Shown here piece after piece: positions 50,630-61,632 of a stretch of 64,000 nucleotides of DNA. Source of the DNA: Agelaius tricolor (lineage: Eukaryota > Chordata > Aves > Passeriformes > Icteridae). The notes below the pieces were generated by a model. It had not been told where the DNA came from, ran no database searches, and was given only the letters and a program-made list of their open reading frames with translations. The DNA is taken from assembly GCA_023055355.1 (NCBI GenBank), contig JALJCS010000009.1, positions 25,321,001-25,385,000 of the forward strand, read 5' to 3'. Numbering within the stretch: the stretch's first letter is position 1; every line of letters starts with the position of its first letter. Made by a program: the position numbers and the translations under genes.

Positions 50630-50900
50630 CCGGCCTTGCCCACAGCACACAATTCTGACCCTCATCCTGCGGCCCTCCTGTCCTGGGACCGCTCCGCAGG
50701 CCCCGTGGAGGCCGGTGGGATGGGGCGAGCTGTCGTGGGCTGTTTGGGGCCCGGGGAGCAGCCCAGGCCAGGCTGCAGCCTGTCCTGGCAGCCACCCCTG
50801 CCAGGGGCCGTGACAGTGTCACAGTGTCCCCTCGGTGGGGGCAGCCCGCCCGGCCGGAGTGTGCCAGAGGGCTCAGGGCTGCAGGGATGCAAGGGTGACA
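50630..50900. other. GC-rich stretch with retained CpGs
   Basis: GC content is clearly above the flanks, with many CG pairs (for example GGGGCGAGCTGTCGTGGG and GCCCGCCCGGCCGGAGTG). Small inverted repeats are present (GTGACAGTGTCAC at 50810-50822). It could be a small CpG island or simply GC-biased conversion. No promoter or exon is recognised beside it. Confidence 0.45.
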
Positions 50901-51454
50901 GCGAAAGCAAGCGCAGCAAAAGCAGGGAACAAGCGCTGACTGCAGATGGATTTTGCCCCCTTCTGACAGCATCCTGCAACAGACCGGAGCTGCTGCCTCG
51001 GGTCTGTGCGGCTCCACAGATGCTGTCACAGCCTCTCCCCAGCCTCTTGCTGCTTACAGGCAGGGAGGCTAGGAGTTATGACAGAAGCCTCTGGGCTCAG
51101 CTATAGAGGTACACGGTTGTGCCACAAACAGGGGTGTTTTATTTTCAGGTCAGAAGATAATGATCTGGGGCAGGGAAGCTAGTGAGGGTGTGGGAGGAAT
51201 GGATGTATGCGGAAATAAGGGAGTCACATAGCCAAGAGGTGACTGTCAGTGTCTGAGAAGGCCTTGGAAGATGGCAACATATTTTTGCCTGCAGATTCCC
51301 ATGTGAAAATCTACTGCTGTCCTAAATGTTGTCAGTGCCTGAGTGTTTGCCTAACAGGAACATGAATGCAGGATGCACCTGCAGGCCCAGTCTCCTGGTG
51401 GATAGCAGAACAGTGTGGAGCCTCTAAAGCAATAGCTGTGATTGCACTGACCTC

Positions 51455-51520
51455 CTACCCTATCCTACCCTACCCTACCCTACCCTACCCTACCCTACCC
51501 TACCCTACCCTACCCTACCA
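51455..51520 (+). repeat. (TACCC)n pentanucleotide microsatellite
   Basis: Nine perfect TACCC units in a row (51471-51515) follow two further TACCC units, one of them separated by a TATCC variant, and a final TACCA ends the array. On the minus strand it is (GGGTA)n. It is one base per unit short of the vertebrate telomere repeat GGGTTA, so it is not a telomeric tract. Confidence 0.97.
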
Positions 51521-53326
51521 TAGCCCCTTGTACCTCACATGCCAGGAAGGTTTGCCATTGCTGTCAGATAATGGCCATACAAAACTATGAGATAAGGCTC
51601 ATCTTAGCATTCGCTGAAGTGAGTGTTAGGTGGAGAGGATGTCAGGAGAGCAGGTGGGGAAGAAGATGTGCCTCAGGGGTGCTCACTGTGTCCTGTGCCA
51701 CAGAGAATGGGGAGTTGTGCAGTTTTGAGGGTGTGTGTTATCTTCCCAACCAGTCTGCCTGGATGGTTTTTGCTTGAGGAACTGTATTCCTCAGGCTTCA
51801 GTTCCAGAGGCATAGGACAGCTTTTTCTTCCATTATTTGGCTGTTCAGCATTAGTTCTGGGCTTTAGTGGGAAGGTTATAGTCACCTTATAAATAATCCC
51901 TCTTTCCAATATGACCTCTGTGCGGGCTCTGTGTGTGTGCTGCTAAGCAGCTACATGAGAGGTGGTGGCTTTTCCACGACTCCAATGCACACAGGCTTAG
52001 TGGCATTTCAGAGCCTCCTCATGGATGTGTACTCAACAAATATTTCACATGAGGGCCCAGAGAGCTGCCCAAGGTACAATGATTCCAGTGATGTGGAATT
52101 TCCCAGTGGTTTCCCAGTCATTATTTTGATGTCAGTCTGACTGAAATGAAATTTTGAATCCAAGGCAGACCTAAGAGGATGTGTGCTTCAGAGTTATGTT
52201 GACCCCTGTGCTTCCATCACAGCTGAAAAACAGGTCTGCTGGGCAAACCTGCTTCTTTTCAGCTGCTGTCAGGAGAGTTTTGTCTCTGGAGCAGTCCTGA
52301 GCTCTCTCCAGGGCCCAGACGGCATTAGCTGAGGTGAGGTAGAAATCTTATGGGCACTGTTACAGCCTTCATCCCCAGGGCAGTGTTACTGCCACCTGGT
52401 CCCCACTGCAGAGGGCACAATGTCATTCTTTGAAAAGATGTGCTGTTTGGAATGACCCTGCCTGATGGGGAGGATTTAGGTGCCTCCAGGAGAAAGGTAA
52501 AGAAGTGCATCCAAGCCTTCCTGGCAGTTCCGTAGTAGATTTGTCTGCAAGTGTCACAGAGAGCATCTTCCAGCCCATCGCTCTTTTCCTCCTGTTAGTC
52601 CTCATTTATCTGTGGCCTTTGTATCTCTTGGCTGCAGCTCAGGCCAGACATGGGCAGCTCACCAGACACCTGTTTTCTTGCATCATTCCTGGTCCTCTTG
52701 GGTTATGTATTTACTTTCTGCCTTTTTGTGTTCTATAAACAGAAGAGATACAGGTCAATGGGTCACTGGGAAAAGCACCTAGACTCTTGTATGTGGATTT
52801 TATCCACAGCAGGCCCAGCAAATCCCACTCAAACCCCAGCTATGAACATCTCTCTAGCTTGGCCAGGCAGGAAGAAAACAGCCGCATATAGCACACGGGC
52901 TCTGCTCTTCCCTGGGAAGTGAGAAGTGCTTCCAGCACAGGCTCCAGTGTGCAAGAGCACATGGCTGTAAGACCTAGAGAGGAGAAGATGCAGCCCACAG
53001 CCTGCATCCTAGGTGGCCCAGTGATTTATCTGCAGCCTGGATCCATGGGAGTGCAGAGCCTGGGAACTGTGATCTGCTTGCCTGCCAGATCTGTGAGCTG
53101 GTACCTCCTGATGGGCTTGCCAAGAACATGTTGTGGCTGGTGTATTTTTTCCTTTTTCTCCAGGCAGCTGAGGGTGGCACCTGTGACTCTGGGAGGGAAA
53201 GCTGGACAGGTTTTTGGAGTGCTAATGATGATTAGTTTGTCTAAGCCAGCACAAACTATCAATGGGTTTGAAATGTTAATCAGGAGAAGGGCCTAGTGCT
53301 GAAGAGCTGCAGAATGAGAAATGAAT

Positions 53327-53344
53327 GGGAAAGGGAGGGGAGGG
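53327..53344 (+). other. G-quadruplex-forming motif
   Basis: GGGAAAGGGAGGGGAGGG fits the G3+N1-7 quadruplex rule with loops of three, one and one bases, predicting a stable fold. No gene start is visible near it. Confidence 0.85.
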
Positions 53345-54294
53345 AGGACAAGGGCTGGAGCGGGAAGAGATGCCTAAGTGGGGATTTGACACAAGTATTT
53401 TCAGCTGCTCAACTCTTTGCTCTCTGAGTGGGACAGATGCCTTCCTCTTCTGTGTGCCTGGAATACCTCACTTTGCTCACAGAAACACTACAACTGCAAT
53501 TAACTTCACTCTGCCTGTATAGGAAAAGTATCCTTGAGGATTGCTTCCTAGATACTCCTCTGCTCCATCCAGGGAGTGACCTTGCTCCCCACCCCTATGA
53601 AATTTACCCTTCTGCTGCTCTCTACTGCTTGCTTGTTTGGTATTTTGGTATGCATTTACCTTTGCACAGTCCTGGAAGATACTCTCACACACACCTGGTT
53701 TCAGACAAACTGCTGCCTTGCAGGCTGCACTTTCCTGTGGAGTGCATGCATGGGTGGATTCTGATAAACACTAAAATATGTGCATGGTAAAAAAATGTTT
53801 GCGAACATGTTCCTCTCTCCTCTCTCTTCCTTTTGTAGATACCTGTGCACTTCCATATTTTTATCTCACACTTGCTGTGCATGCCTGTACTATCTTACAC
53901 TCACATTGACATACAGGAAGATCATCCTCAGAGTACCTTTCCATGCTGTGCTGGCACTTTCAGCTCCTGAATTTATGTAGAACAGGATTGCTGCTCACAC
54001 ACCCTCTCCTGCTGGTAACCAATGAGTGGGCGTAGATGTGGGTGATGATGATGTCCCCTTATCACACCTCATCCTGATCATATGTAGATGTGAGACTGCT
54101 TTTTCACAGACTTTGCCAGGAGCTCCTGCTCATTCGTTGGGATGGTCTTTGGGCCCATGGAACAGGAAATACAATGGGGAAAAAATAAAAAAGAAAGAGA
54201 GAAAGAAACACATAATTTCATAGCTCTCTAAGCACAGACATGCCTAACTTCCTGCTTGAGGATCTGAGCCATACAGCTCACCCAATTAGTCAGT

Positions 54295-54768
54295 AACATA
54301 AGAACTGCCATACCAGGCAGAACCAAGAATCTGTCTAGCTGCCTTTTCCCCATATGTCTCCAGCAGTGACCTATAGTAGATGCCAAAAGGAAAATGTACG
54401 AGTGCTGTAAGTATATGATGTAACTAATGATGCCGCTCTGTTACAGTCACTGAGCTTCCAGTGATTTGCAACCCAGGAACCTCCTGAGCCAGTAGTGTTC
54501 ACTTTGTTCTGAGTAGTTCCTTGTGGATTTACCTCACAGCTTTTTGAGGTTCTGCAGTGTCCTGTGGCAATGAGTTGCACAGCTGAACTCTGCTCTACCT
54601 GCTCTATTTTGCATTTGATCACCTGCCTGCTTCATTGAGTTTCCATTGCTCCCACTGGAAGACATAGTGAAAGATCTTTCTTATTCACTTGATGTGCAGT
54701 GCTCATGATTTTTTGTTTCTACGTCACATTTCTGCTCCATCATCCAAGCTCTAGCCTGAAGAAACCTG
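54295..54768 (-). mobile_element. Ancient CR1 LINE relic of turtle/crocodilian type
   Basis: The plus strand follows, in order, the reverse complement of a CR1 group that is very common in turtles. It starts with ACATAAGAACTGCCATACCA and CAAGAATCTGTCTAGCTGCC, then CAGCAGTGACCTATAGTAGA and GATGCC. Further on come TGGCAATGAGTTGCACAGCT, TCTTTCTTATTCACTTGATG, GCTCATGATTTTTTGTTTCT and a piece like 'ctccaagctgaagagtcc'. The consensus equivalents are 'acataagaacggccatactgggtcagacc', 'cagtggccagtgccagatgc', 'ggcaaggagttccacaggttgactg' and 'cttattcactttctccacaccactcatgatttta'. It covers the 3' untranslated region and the C-terminal coding end. It is much older than the CR1 copies at 22 and 44 kb. Confidence 0.75.
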
Positions 54769-55644
54769 TCTTTTTCTGTGTGAAGAAACACACAAACAAG
54801 AATAAGCAGGAGGAGGCACTCCAAATATCCTTAGCTCATAGCATGTTTCAGACAGTAACTTTTTCTTCAAAGTGGTGCTAGAAGTCAACCTGTGAGTAAC
54901 TCCTCAAAGCTCCATAGTCACATCCAAACCAGAAGTCATCTGTGGTCTTTTATATACAGAGATTTTGCTATCCCATATCTAACTTGCCACTAAAATGGCT
55001 TTTGAAGAACATGTGTTGACTGCATTTCCTGCATTCTTACTATTTTTTCCTCATTCTGGCCCTTTCCTGTCCTCAGCACCAAGCAGCAGCTCCCCTCACA
55101 GAGCATTGTGCTCCTCAGAGCAAGCTGACAGCTCACAAACCTGTCCAAATTAATGCAAGCTGGGAGTCTCTGGCCTGGCCTCAAGGTCAGTCCTGTGCTG
55201 TGCAAGACTCTTAGTCATTCCTCAGTGTGCATATTCCTGGGCATGTGCTTCTGGAGAAGAGATAAACGGGAGCTGTAATCAAAGCATCTGGCGAGAGTCA
55301 TGGCCTTGATGCAGTCAGGTAATTAGTTGGATCCCTGGCATCCTGGGATTGCCACCTTCTGCATCTGTCCTTTTGCAAAGGAGAAGTTCTGCAGTCAGCT
55401 GCGCAACATAATCTCATCAGTGGCCATTGGGATTAGCTCTTGGCTTTACAAGGGAAGTAAGCAGCTCAGACAAGATGGAGAGAGCAAGAGCTCCTGTCTT
55501 GGAAACGGATTTAGAGATAAGGAATTCCACTAAAGGGTGACACAAAAGTGTGAGCAATAATAATAATAATTCATCTTCTTAATCAGGGAATCTTTTCACA
55601 GCAAGCAGAGCTTTTTGTGAATTTAGTTCTATGTCTTACTCTAT
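54769..55644. other. Non-coding spacer
   Basis: About 880 bases with no gene recognised. It contains a short (AAT)n run at about 55554-55572 near its right end. Confidence 0.5.
55554..55572 (+). repeat. (AAT)n microsatellite, short
   Basis: About six AAT units in a row. A similar short AAT run occurs at about 7212-7230. Confidence 0.85.
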
Positions 55645-55707
55645 GACACACAAACCATTTAAGTCAATGGCACCTTTTCCTTTAGCAGGCTTTGGATCAG
55701 AAACTCT
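55645..55707. repeat. Relic of a short palindromic DNA-transposon-like element
   Basis: CAAACCATTTAAGTCAATGG, then CACCTTTTCC, then TTTAGCAGGCTTTGGATCAG follows the pattern of a small palindromic non-autonomous element widespread in turtles, crocodilians and birds ('gatccaaagcccattgaagtcaatgg…cattgacttcagcaggctttggatcagg'). The right arm is well kept and the left arm decayed. Another relic with the same pattern lies at about 61558-61632. The exact family name is not certain. Confidence 0.5.
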
Positions 55708-55864
55708 GGCCAAAGAATTGGGTACCCCATTTTTATGTAACTGTCATTCCTGAGCATTTACTGAATGACTGGTAGGAATGTGAGCACTGCCTGTCCAGTG
55801 GATTGCCATGACTTTTTGTTCAGGTTCCGTGTACTCATCTTACGCGACCAGCACTCAGACCTAC

Positions 55865-56118
55865 CTAGCTCTGCTTTTTCTCTCTGGTGAGGTGGCTGTC
55901 AAGTTTTCCAGAGAGCCATGCAAAATCTTCCAGTGTGGGTAGTTTAGCTGATACATGAAGTCAGCACCACAGTACTCCTGACTTTGTTTCTTTCCCCGGG
56001 GACAGTCTTGCAAACCAAAGCCATTTGTGTTAATGTTCACAGAAAGCGAGTAAAACGGGCCACGAACACAATCAAAACAAATCTGCTGTTTATATTTGAA
56101 TGACTGTTTGGTCATGCT
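55865..56118 (-). CDS. Candidate internal coding exon of an unrecognised protein
   Basis: On the minus strand 84 codons read without a stop from just after a splice-acceptor-like TATTGCTATTAG (exon starting at 56118, or 56116 if the next AG is used). They run to a strong donor, CTAG followed by GTAGGTCTGAG, with the GT at 55864-55863 and the first stop overlapping the donor. The peptide includes ICFDCVRGPFYSLSVNINT, GFGLQDCPRG, SQEYCGADF and ENLTATS: four cysteines, an NLT glycosylation sequon and a balanced composition, as expected of an extracellular or secreted domain. I do not recognise the family. The length (254 bases) is normal for an internal exon. The sequence upstream on that strand (56120-56300) also looks unlike ordinary spacer. 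The pyrimidine tract is only moderate, so a conserved non-coding element or a chance open frame remains possible. Confidence 0.4.
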
Positions 56119-56119
56119 C

Positions 56120-56300
56120 TAATAGCAATAATCATCAGCGGTAGCAGCGGGGAGCCAGCATGCACGTTAACTGCATTACATTTTCATTTGACATGAGTAA
56201 TTGTAACATTCACTGAAGTTGTTCTAATAGTTACGATACACTTGTTGGTCCACGAGGTGGAAAGTGGTAGAAGGCCAAATTAAGGTAGTTTATCTGACTC
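56120..56300. promoter_or_regulatory. Candidate conserved element flanking the possible exon
   Basis: Repeat-free sequence with several CpGs (ATCAGCGGTAGCAGCGGGG, TAGTTACGATACACTTG, CCACGAGG) and homeobox-like cores (GAGTAATTGTAACATTC). Mixed AT- and CpG-containing words beside a candidate exon fit a conserved intron flank or enhancer. Inference only. Confidence 0.25.
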
Positions 56301-56849
56301 TCACTAATGAATTGCCCTACTCACAACTGATAATGTAGCAGAAGTAATCTGACTGTTGCTGATTATTTTTAAACCATATTTAAGGTACATCAGGCATTTC
56401 CTCTACTGCACGAATACATGTGATGATTGGAAATGGGCCCAGGCAGGAGTTGGTGTGAGCGCTGGGTGCAGAATCTGGATTTGGTTTACAGCTCTTCATC
56501 TCTTCATTCATGTGCAAACTAAATGAATACCCTGTATCGAGCCAGTCCCATGTTGTGTAGAGAAAAGGCAAGAATCAATTCTGTTATTTCTTTTAAACAA
56601 AGAAAATTCTCAGCTAATGAATGGATCAACACAGTCTCCAGCCTAATAATGTTGTATCAGGTTTTCTCAAGTCTTGCCCTGGTCTGAGAGCTGAGGTAGG
56701 GGCTATTAGATTGTGTGGTGGTTGAGATGGGGATCTGAGGTCCACTAGGTTTCAGCTCAAAGTGCCCAGCTGAAGGCTGAACCATGAGGTTCCATTTCAA
56801 AGCCATCTATAGTCATAAATGCCATGTTTGCTTTCGTATTCTATAAATT

Positions 56850-56884
56850 AAAATAAACAAACAAACAAAAAGAAAAAAAAAAAC
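56850..56884 (+). repeat. (CAAA)n and poly(A) simple repeat
   Basis: AAATAAACAAACAAACAAAA followed by an A run with a single G. Resembles the tract at 9136-9177. Confidence 0.85.
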
Positions 56885-58049
56885 AGCTGAAAGCTGGGGA
56901 TCTCACAACAGGGGCCTTTCCATAGCTACAGGAGATGCACACAAGCCAGCCTGGCCTCTGCCTCGGTGTGCTCCCACCAGCCTCCCACTGCTCCTGGCCG
57001 GCTGCTCGCCACCGCCCCAGGGTGACCTCCCTGCTTAGCACCCTGCAGCTTCTGCTCACGTTCACAGCAGGCTCTAAACGAAGTAGAATGAGGCTCCAAT
57101 TACAGTTTTAACGAGGATGAAAATCCTGATTCCCATCTCGTGCTGAGTTCCCAGCTGTAGGAATTTATCAGATTGTTCCAGCCGGGCGGGCTCCGGCTCC
57201 TGGCTCTGCCGTGGCCTCTGCTGGGCAGTGCCTGCTGGCTGTGCTGCAGAGAGCAGAGTGCTCTCTGCTCAGCCAGGCCAGGCTGATTTCTCACACGGCA
57301 GCGAGCAGTCATTTTGTTCACTCATCTGCTCGCATTACTGTGGTATAATGATTTCCTAATTGCTTCTATTAAGCATATCCCTAAACAGCTACCTGTCCAC
57401 CAGCCAGACTGTACTGGGGGCCATGTGGGATTGAAAACAGAGCCCTGGGAGACCCCTTGGACTGTATCTCTAAGGATTCAGTTTTTGTTTCCAGTCAAGG
57501 ATGAAGTCAAACCCTTAATGTAAGTCTTTGCCTAAATCATAGTTAAGTTCTGTACAGGGGACAAGATGGGGGACATCCAGCATCTCCTCCCTCCAGTTCT
57601 GCCCTGTGGCATCCAGGCTCACCCAAAGCATTCCTGTGCTCAGCTTGACTCAGATGGATCCTCCACCTGGATAATCTCAACCTGTCATGGAACCAGTCTG
57701 GCCTGAGGGCTTCCTATGTGCTGCCCCTGCCTTCCCCTTGGGTCTGTATGTGCTCAGCCCTCATCAGTCCTATTTGCTCTCGCCCGTCTTTCCCTGCCCT
57801 TTGGTCTCATCTCTCCCTCATTCTATCACGTGGCTCACAAGGTAGTGCCAAGTCCGTCTTTTGTGTGCTCAGCACAAGGCAGCCCCGCATCAGCCCGAGC
57901 CTGTGTGTGCCCTGGCACAGAGAGGAAAGGAGGGGGAAAGATGGAAAGGTAACTGAAATGAAGAAGGGAAGTACAGTTGTGGAGTTGGCACAGGTGCTTC
58001 CCATGTAGTGCCAGGCAGCATTTTCAGACGGCAGCAGCACGTGGTGAAC

Positions 58050-58200
58050 ATCACTTTGCATATGAAAATCTAGTTAAGCTAACGAGGTCCTTAATTAGGG
58101 CTTTTATTATCTTTTAATTCTTTGCTTAAAGGAAAGTGATTACAAAGCTCATCTTTATGATACAGCAAACTAATCTTTCATTTCTGAAGTGTTTCTTTTC
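58050..58200. promoter_or_regulatory. Candidate conserved non-coding patch
   Basis: TTTGCATATGAAAATCTAG (octamer-like), GTTAAGCTAACGAGG and CCTTAATTAGGG lie close together in AT-rich sequence with an isolated CpG. Motif density only; unproven. Confidence 0.2.
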
Positions 58201-61200
58201 CTTCTCTTAACACAATAATGGGGAAAGGGAAGGAAAGAAAAAGGATGGAGAGGTGGGTGCAGAAAAGGAAAAATATGCAGGAAGGCTACAAAACAGAGGG
58301 TTTGAACCTGCACGCTCTTGCAATACCTTTTCCATGATGATCAGGAAAAACCTCAGAAACCTGTGACTGGGAATGAGTGGGTAGGAGAAGCAAAATATCA
58401 AAAAGGCAGTGTCACAGCAGGAAGTGGGGGGGCTATAGGTTTTTGCTGCAGGATCTGCACATCTGTGTCCCTGGCACAGGGCTTGCTGCTCCTCGGTGAT
58501 TCTCAGCCACATCAAGTAGCTCAGCGGCCTTTGTCCACTAATCTCATAGATGATTTCTTAAAGGGACTTCCATAAAGGCCCCACAGATATCAAAGCAGAG
58601 TAATTGGGGCTGTAGGGATCCTGTCTGCTCTTCTAGATGCCCCCATACCGCACAGCCTATGAAATTGGAGGATAAACAGAGCTGATTAAAAGCAAACGCA
58701 TACTGGAAAACTCTGCCAAGGTCTCCTTCTGCCCAGTACCCTTCACCCCGAGATTTCCCAGCCTGTGGCTCCCTTCACCAGCTTTCCCAGGATATTTCAG
58801 TTCCAATGACTGGCACCCTTTAGCTCCTTCTACATTTCCTACAGGCCTGCTAATTTTATCCCATTCTGTTAGATCCTCTGGCATACTAGTGCTGGGCTTC
58901 ACACGGAGACTACTCTATACACTGAATCTTGACTTGTTATCACAGTCCTGTGAGTCTGACAAGCAGGTATCACGCTTTCTGTCTTTTGTGATATGGACAT
59001 TCGTTGAAAGCTGCTAAATTCATGTTTCTTGCAAACACTGCCAACTTGGAACCTTGGTTACTGCTTCCCTTCATCTACCTCTAAAGAAAGGCACAATATG
59101 ATATGCCACAAAGCCATATCCCCTAGCAGGGGGATGGTGATAGATCTCTCCAACACAAGGAGTGTAAAGCGGGGTCAGCTGCCCAAAACTGAGAAGCTTC
59201 AGAGCTTCCAGGTGGGAACTCCATCAAGGCAAATTCTTTGAGCCAAGACTGATCAGGTGCCCTGCTGCAGCTTGTGCATCTCAGTGCTGATGGAGGAGTA
59301 ATCCTTTGGATGGATATAAAAATAGAGTGTGGATAATTTTTTGCTATTAGAGATCATGTGATATTTCCTATAAAAGCAGGGAAGTTAATATCAATTTCAC
59401 CGAATTCCAATACAAGTCATTATATGCTACTTTCTGAATTTCTTCTCTTTGCAATTAAAATTTCTATCTCTTCTCCTTTTCTTTTTCAGAGTGCTTCAGC
59501 ACTGCAAAGCAGTTTCTTCATTCCTTACCACAGCGACATTTCAGTTTTTGCTGATACAATCTTTGCTGTATGTATTTAGAATGTATCAGAAAACACAGTT
59601 TGGTGTATTAATGCTATTCACTTTTCACTGCCATGATAGCAATGTTTGCTGTGCACTTTTTAATCCAATTACAATCCAAATGAAAATAAAATAATTTTTT
59701 ACACCCTCAACTTGCAGTTGAAGCTAGGAACATTGTGTGTTAGACACTGAGCATCAAACAGCAATTTGTGCCTTTGAATTCTTTTTCCCTGGTAAAAGAT
59801 CATCAGCTTTATCTATGAAGTTGTAGATGATGCCAAAGACAAATGGACTGATTTTGCAAGGTGCTTACTGTCTGCATTTCCAACTCAAGCTAATGCTTAG
59901 TATCTGTGAAAATTAGGCAAAAGATTTTTTACAACCACTTTGAACTGCTTTGTAGTCTCTTTTCTCCATATCCTTCACATTTGTCTAGATTTTAGCAAGT
60001 TTAGAGGAGCAAATAAAATTACTAGCGCTTCTTTGTCAACCTGGAAATAGTTTCTGTCTTTTCTGCTTAGAAATCTCAGCCTAAACAGGTGAGCACGTAT
60101 TACAGCTTTTCAGAAAATATCATTATGATATTTTTAAGCTGGTGGATTACTGTCGCCGTCTTTAACTGTTTATTTCCATGTTCATATTATTCATATTAAT
60201 CTCCCCAATACAAGGTAGCTTAATTTTCCAATAATTCCTTGAGGAGATATTGACCCTAGTTAGAATTGGAATGAGCAATAGAATACAGTTTATCATATTC
60301 ATTAATTTCTGTAGATCTAATTTACATTGTAAGATGGATATCCTGCTGATGCAATTGTTTTACCTGGAGCCCCAGTTAAGTCATCTTTGCCCAAACGCTG
60401 GCCACAATGTGCTAGAGCCCAGGTATTTTACTTACTGGATCAGCATCTCTTTCTGGCTTCCTGCAATACTTGCCAAAATCTTCCTTTGCATTATCTTCCT
60501 TGTACCCAAATTAAAACATCATCCATTAAAAGTCTGACATCTCATAATCCCTCAAAGATCTGTGCAATTACTCTTTGTAGTACCTTGGGATCAGAACTTT
60601 TACCAAATGGCCTTTGCTTAAATTCTCTGTATAGTATCCAAATGGTGTATTAAAAATCACTAGCTTAGAGCCCAAGCTAACTTTTTTTCCTTCAAAAATG
60701 ACTATGTTACCTTAATTCTTTAGAATATATTTATTTTTCCACTAAGATCTTAGCTGTCCTTTCTTTAGTGATTTTGATCAGATACTATACAGACTTTATG
60801 GCTTCATTTTGGTTATGTGAATCAATACACATCCATAGCATATTTGACTTCTCAGTTACAACCACGTAATTCTTTCAAACTATAAATTGTTCTTCTGTAC
60901 CAATAAGTGCTTGCTTTTTTTCCTATGATTAAATTCATTTTTCCTGCTCATTAGGGCAAACAGTGCCTTTTTCTTGATGGGCATCACATGGGAGCGATTA
61001 ATTTATCAAAGTGGTGTTTGGAGATGTGAGGATTGCATAGTCTGTTTAGGATTCTGTAGTGCTTATAACACACATCCCTTTTCACCAACTTGGACTGTGT
61101 TGTTTTCAAGTCCCAGTATTTTTCCTGGAACACATTGCAGTCACCCAATTTAAAATAATACAACCATGCCATTAATGTTTAGCTGTGCGTGCCTGTCTGA

Positions 61201-61557
61201 GCCATTTATTTTGCACTCTGTGTCTACAGAAATATCTCTGCCATTTTCTCTGTTCTCTAATGTGAAGACTCTCCTGGTTTAAATGTATCTGCTGCAACTC
61301 TGATTTTTTTTTTGTCTTTGTATTTATATATTTATATGTTTGTGGCTAGGGTATTGTGATTATCAAAGTTACTTTTATTTCCCTTCTGGATTCTTTTTTG
61401 GATTCCCGTAATCTCCAGCTTTCTGAAATGATGCAGTATGGACACTCATTCATCACTGAGTCACACAAAGCCCAACTGTGCATTCCACTGCCTTTTAAAG
61501 TGTCTCTGTTCCCGAGTGAAGATTATATACCCTCTTCTTCACAGGTTTGCATCCATC

Positions 61558-61632
61558 TGGGGTCTGATCCAATGCCCCCAAAAGCCTGTGGAATCATCCT
61601 AGTTGCCTTCAATGGGTTTTAAATAAGGCTTC
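61558..61632. repeat. Second, weaker relic of the palindromic DNA-transposon-like family
   Basis: GGTCTGATCCAATGCCCCCA, a degraded centre, then GTTGCCTTCAATGGGTTTTA and AATAAGGC resemble the 'gatccaaagcccattga…cattgacttcaatgggctttgga' arms of the family seen at 55645-55707. More diverged than that copy. Confidence 0.35.

Larger units (their letters stand above)
44586..54294. other. Non-coding sequence with simple repeats and one GC-rich stretch
   Basis: No gene is recognised in about 9.7 kb. Contents are poly(A) at 47974-47996, a 15-base G run at 48216-48230, a GC-rich stretch at 50630-50900 and the (TACCC)n microsatellite at 51455-51520. There is also a possible weak MIR-like patch at about 49635-49715 (see rejected list) and a quadruplex motif at 53327-53344. 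The 163- and 136-codon frames at 50.6-51.1 kb on opposite strands reflect GC content. Confidence 0.5.
56301..61557. other. Non-coding sequence, no further gene assigned
   Basis: Contains a CAAA/A-rich tract at 56850-56884, GC-richer DNA near 56940-57310, a candidate conserved patch at 58050-58200 and long AT-rich, featureless DNA from 59300 to 61500. A 63-codon minus-strand frame at 56380-56571 was checked as a possible neighbour exon, but its splice signals are weak. Confidence 0.5.

Noticed and set aside
50615..51106. 163-codon plus-strand frame and overlapping minus-strand frames
   Set aside because: GC-rich DNA has few stop codons; frames are open on both strands at once and show no domain.
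52068..52105. CTGCCCAAGGTACAATGATT resembling the MIR 'cttgcccaaggtcacacag' segment
   Set aside because: Single short block with no flanking MIR words.
56380..56571. Minus-strand 63-codon frame next to the candidate exon
   Set aside because: No acceptor with a nearby pyrimidine tract and only a weak GTACCT donor, so it is not supported as an exon.
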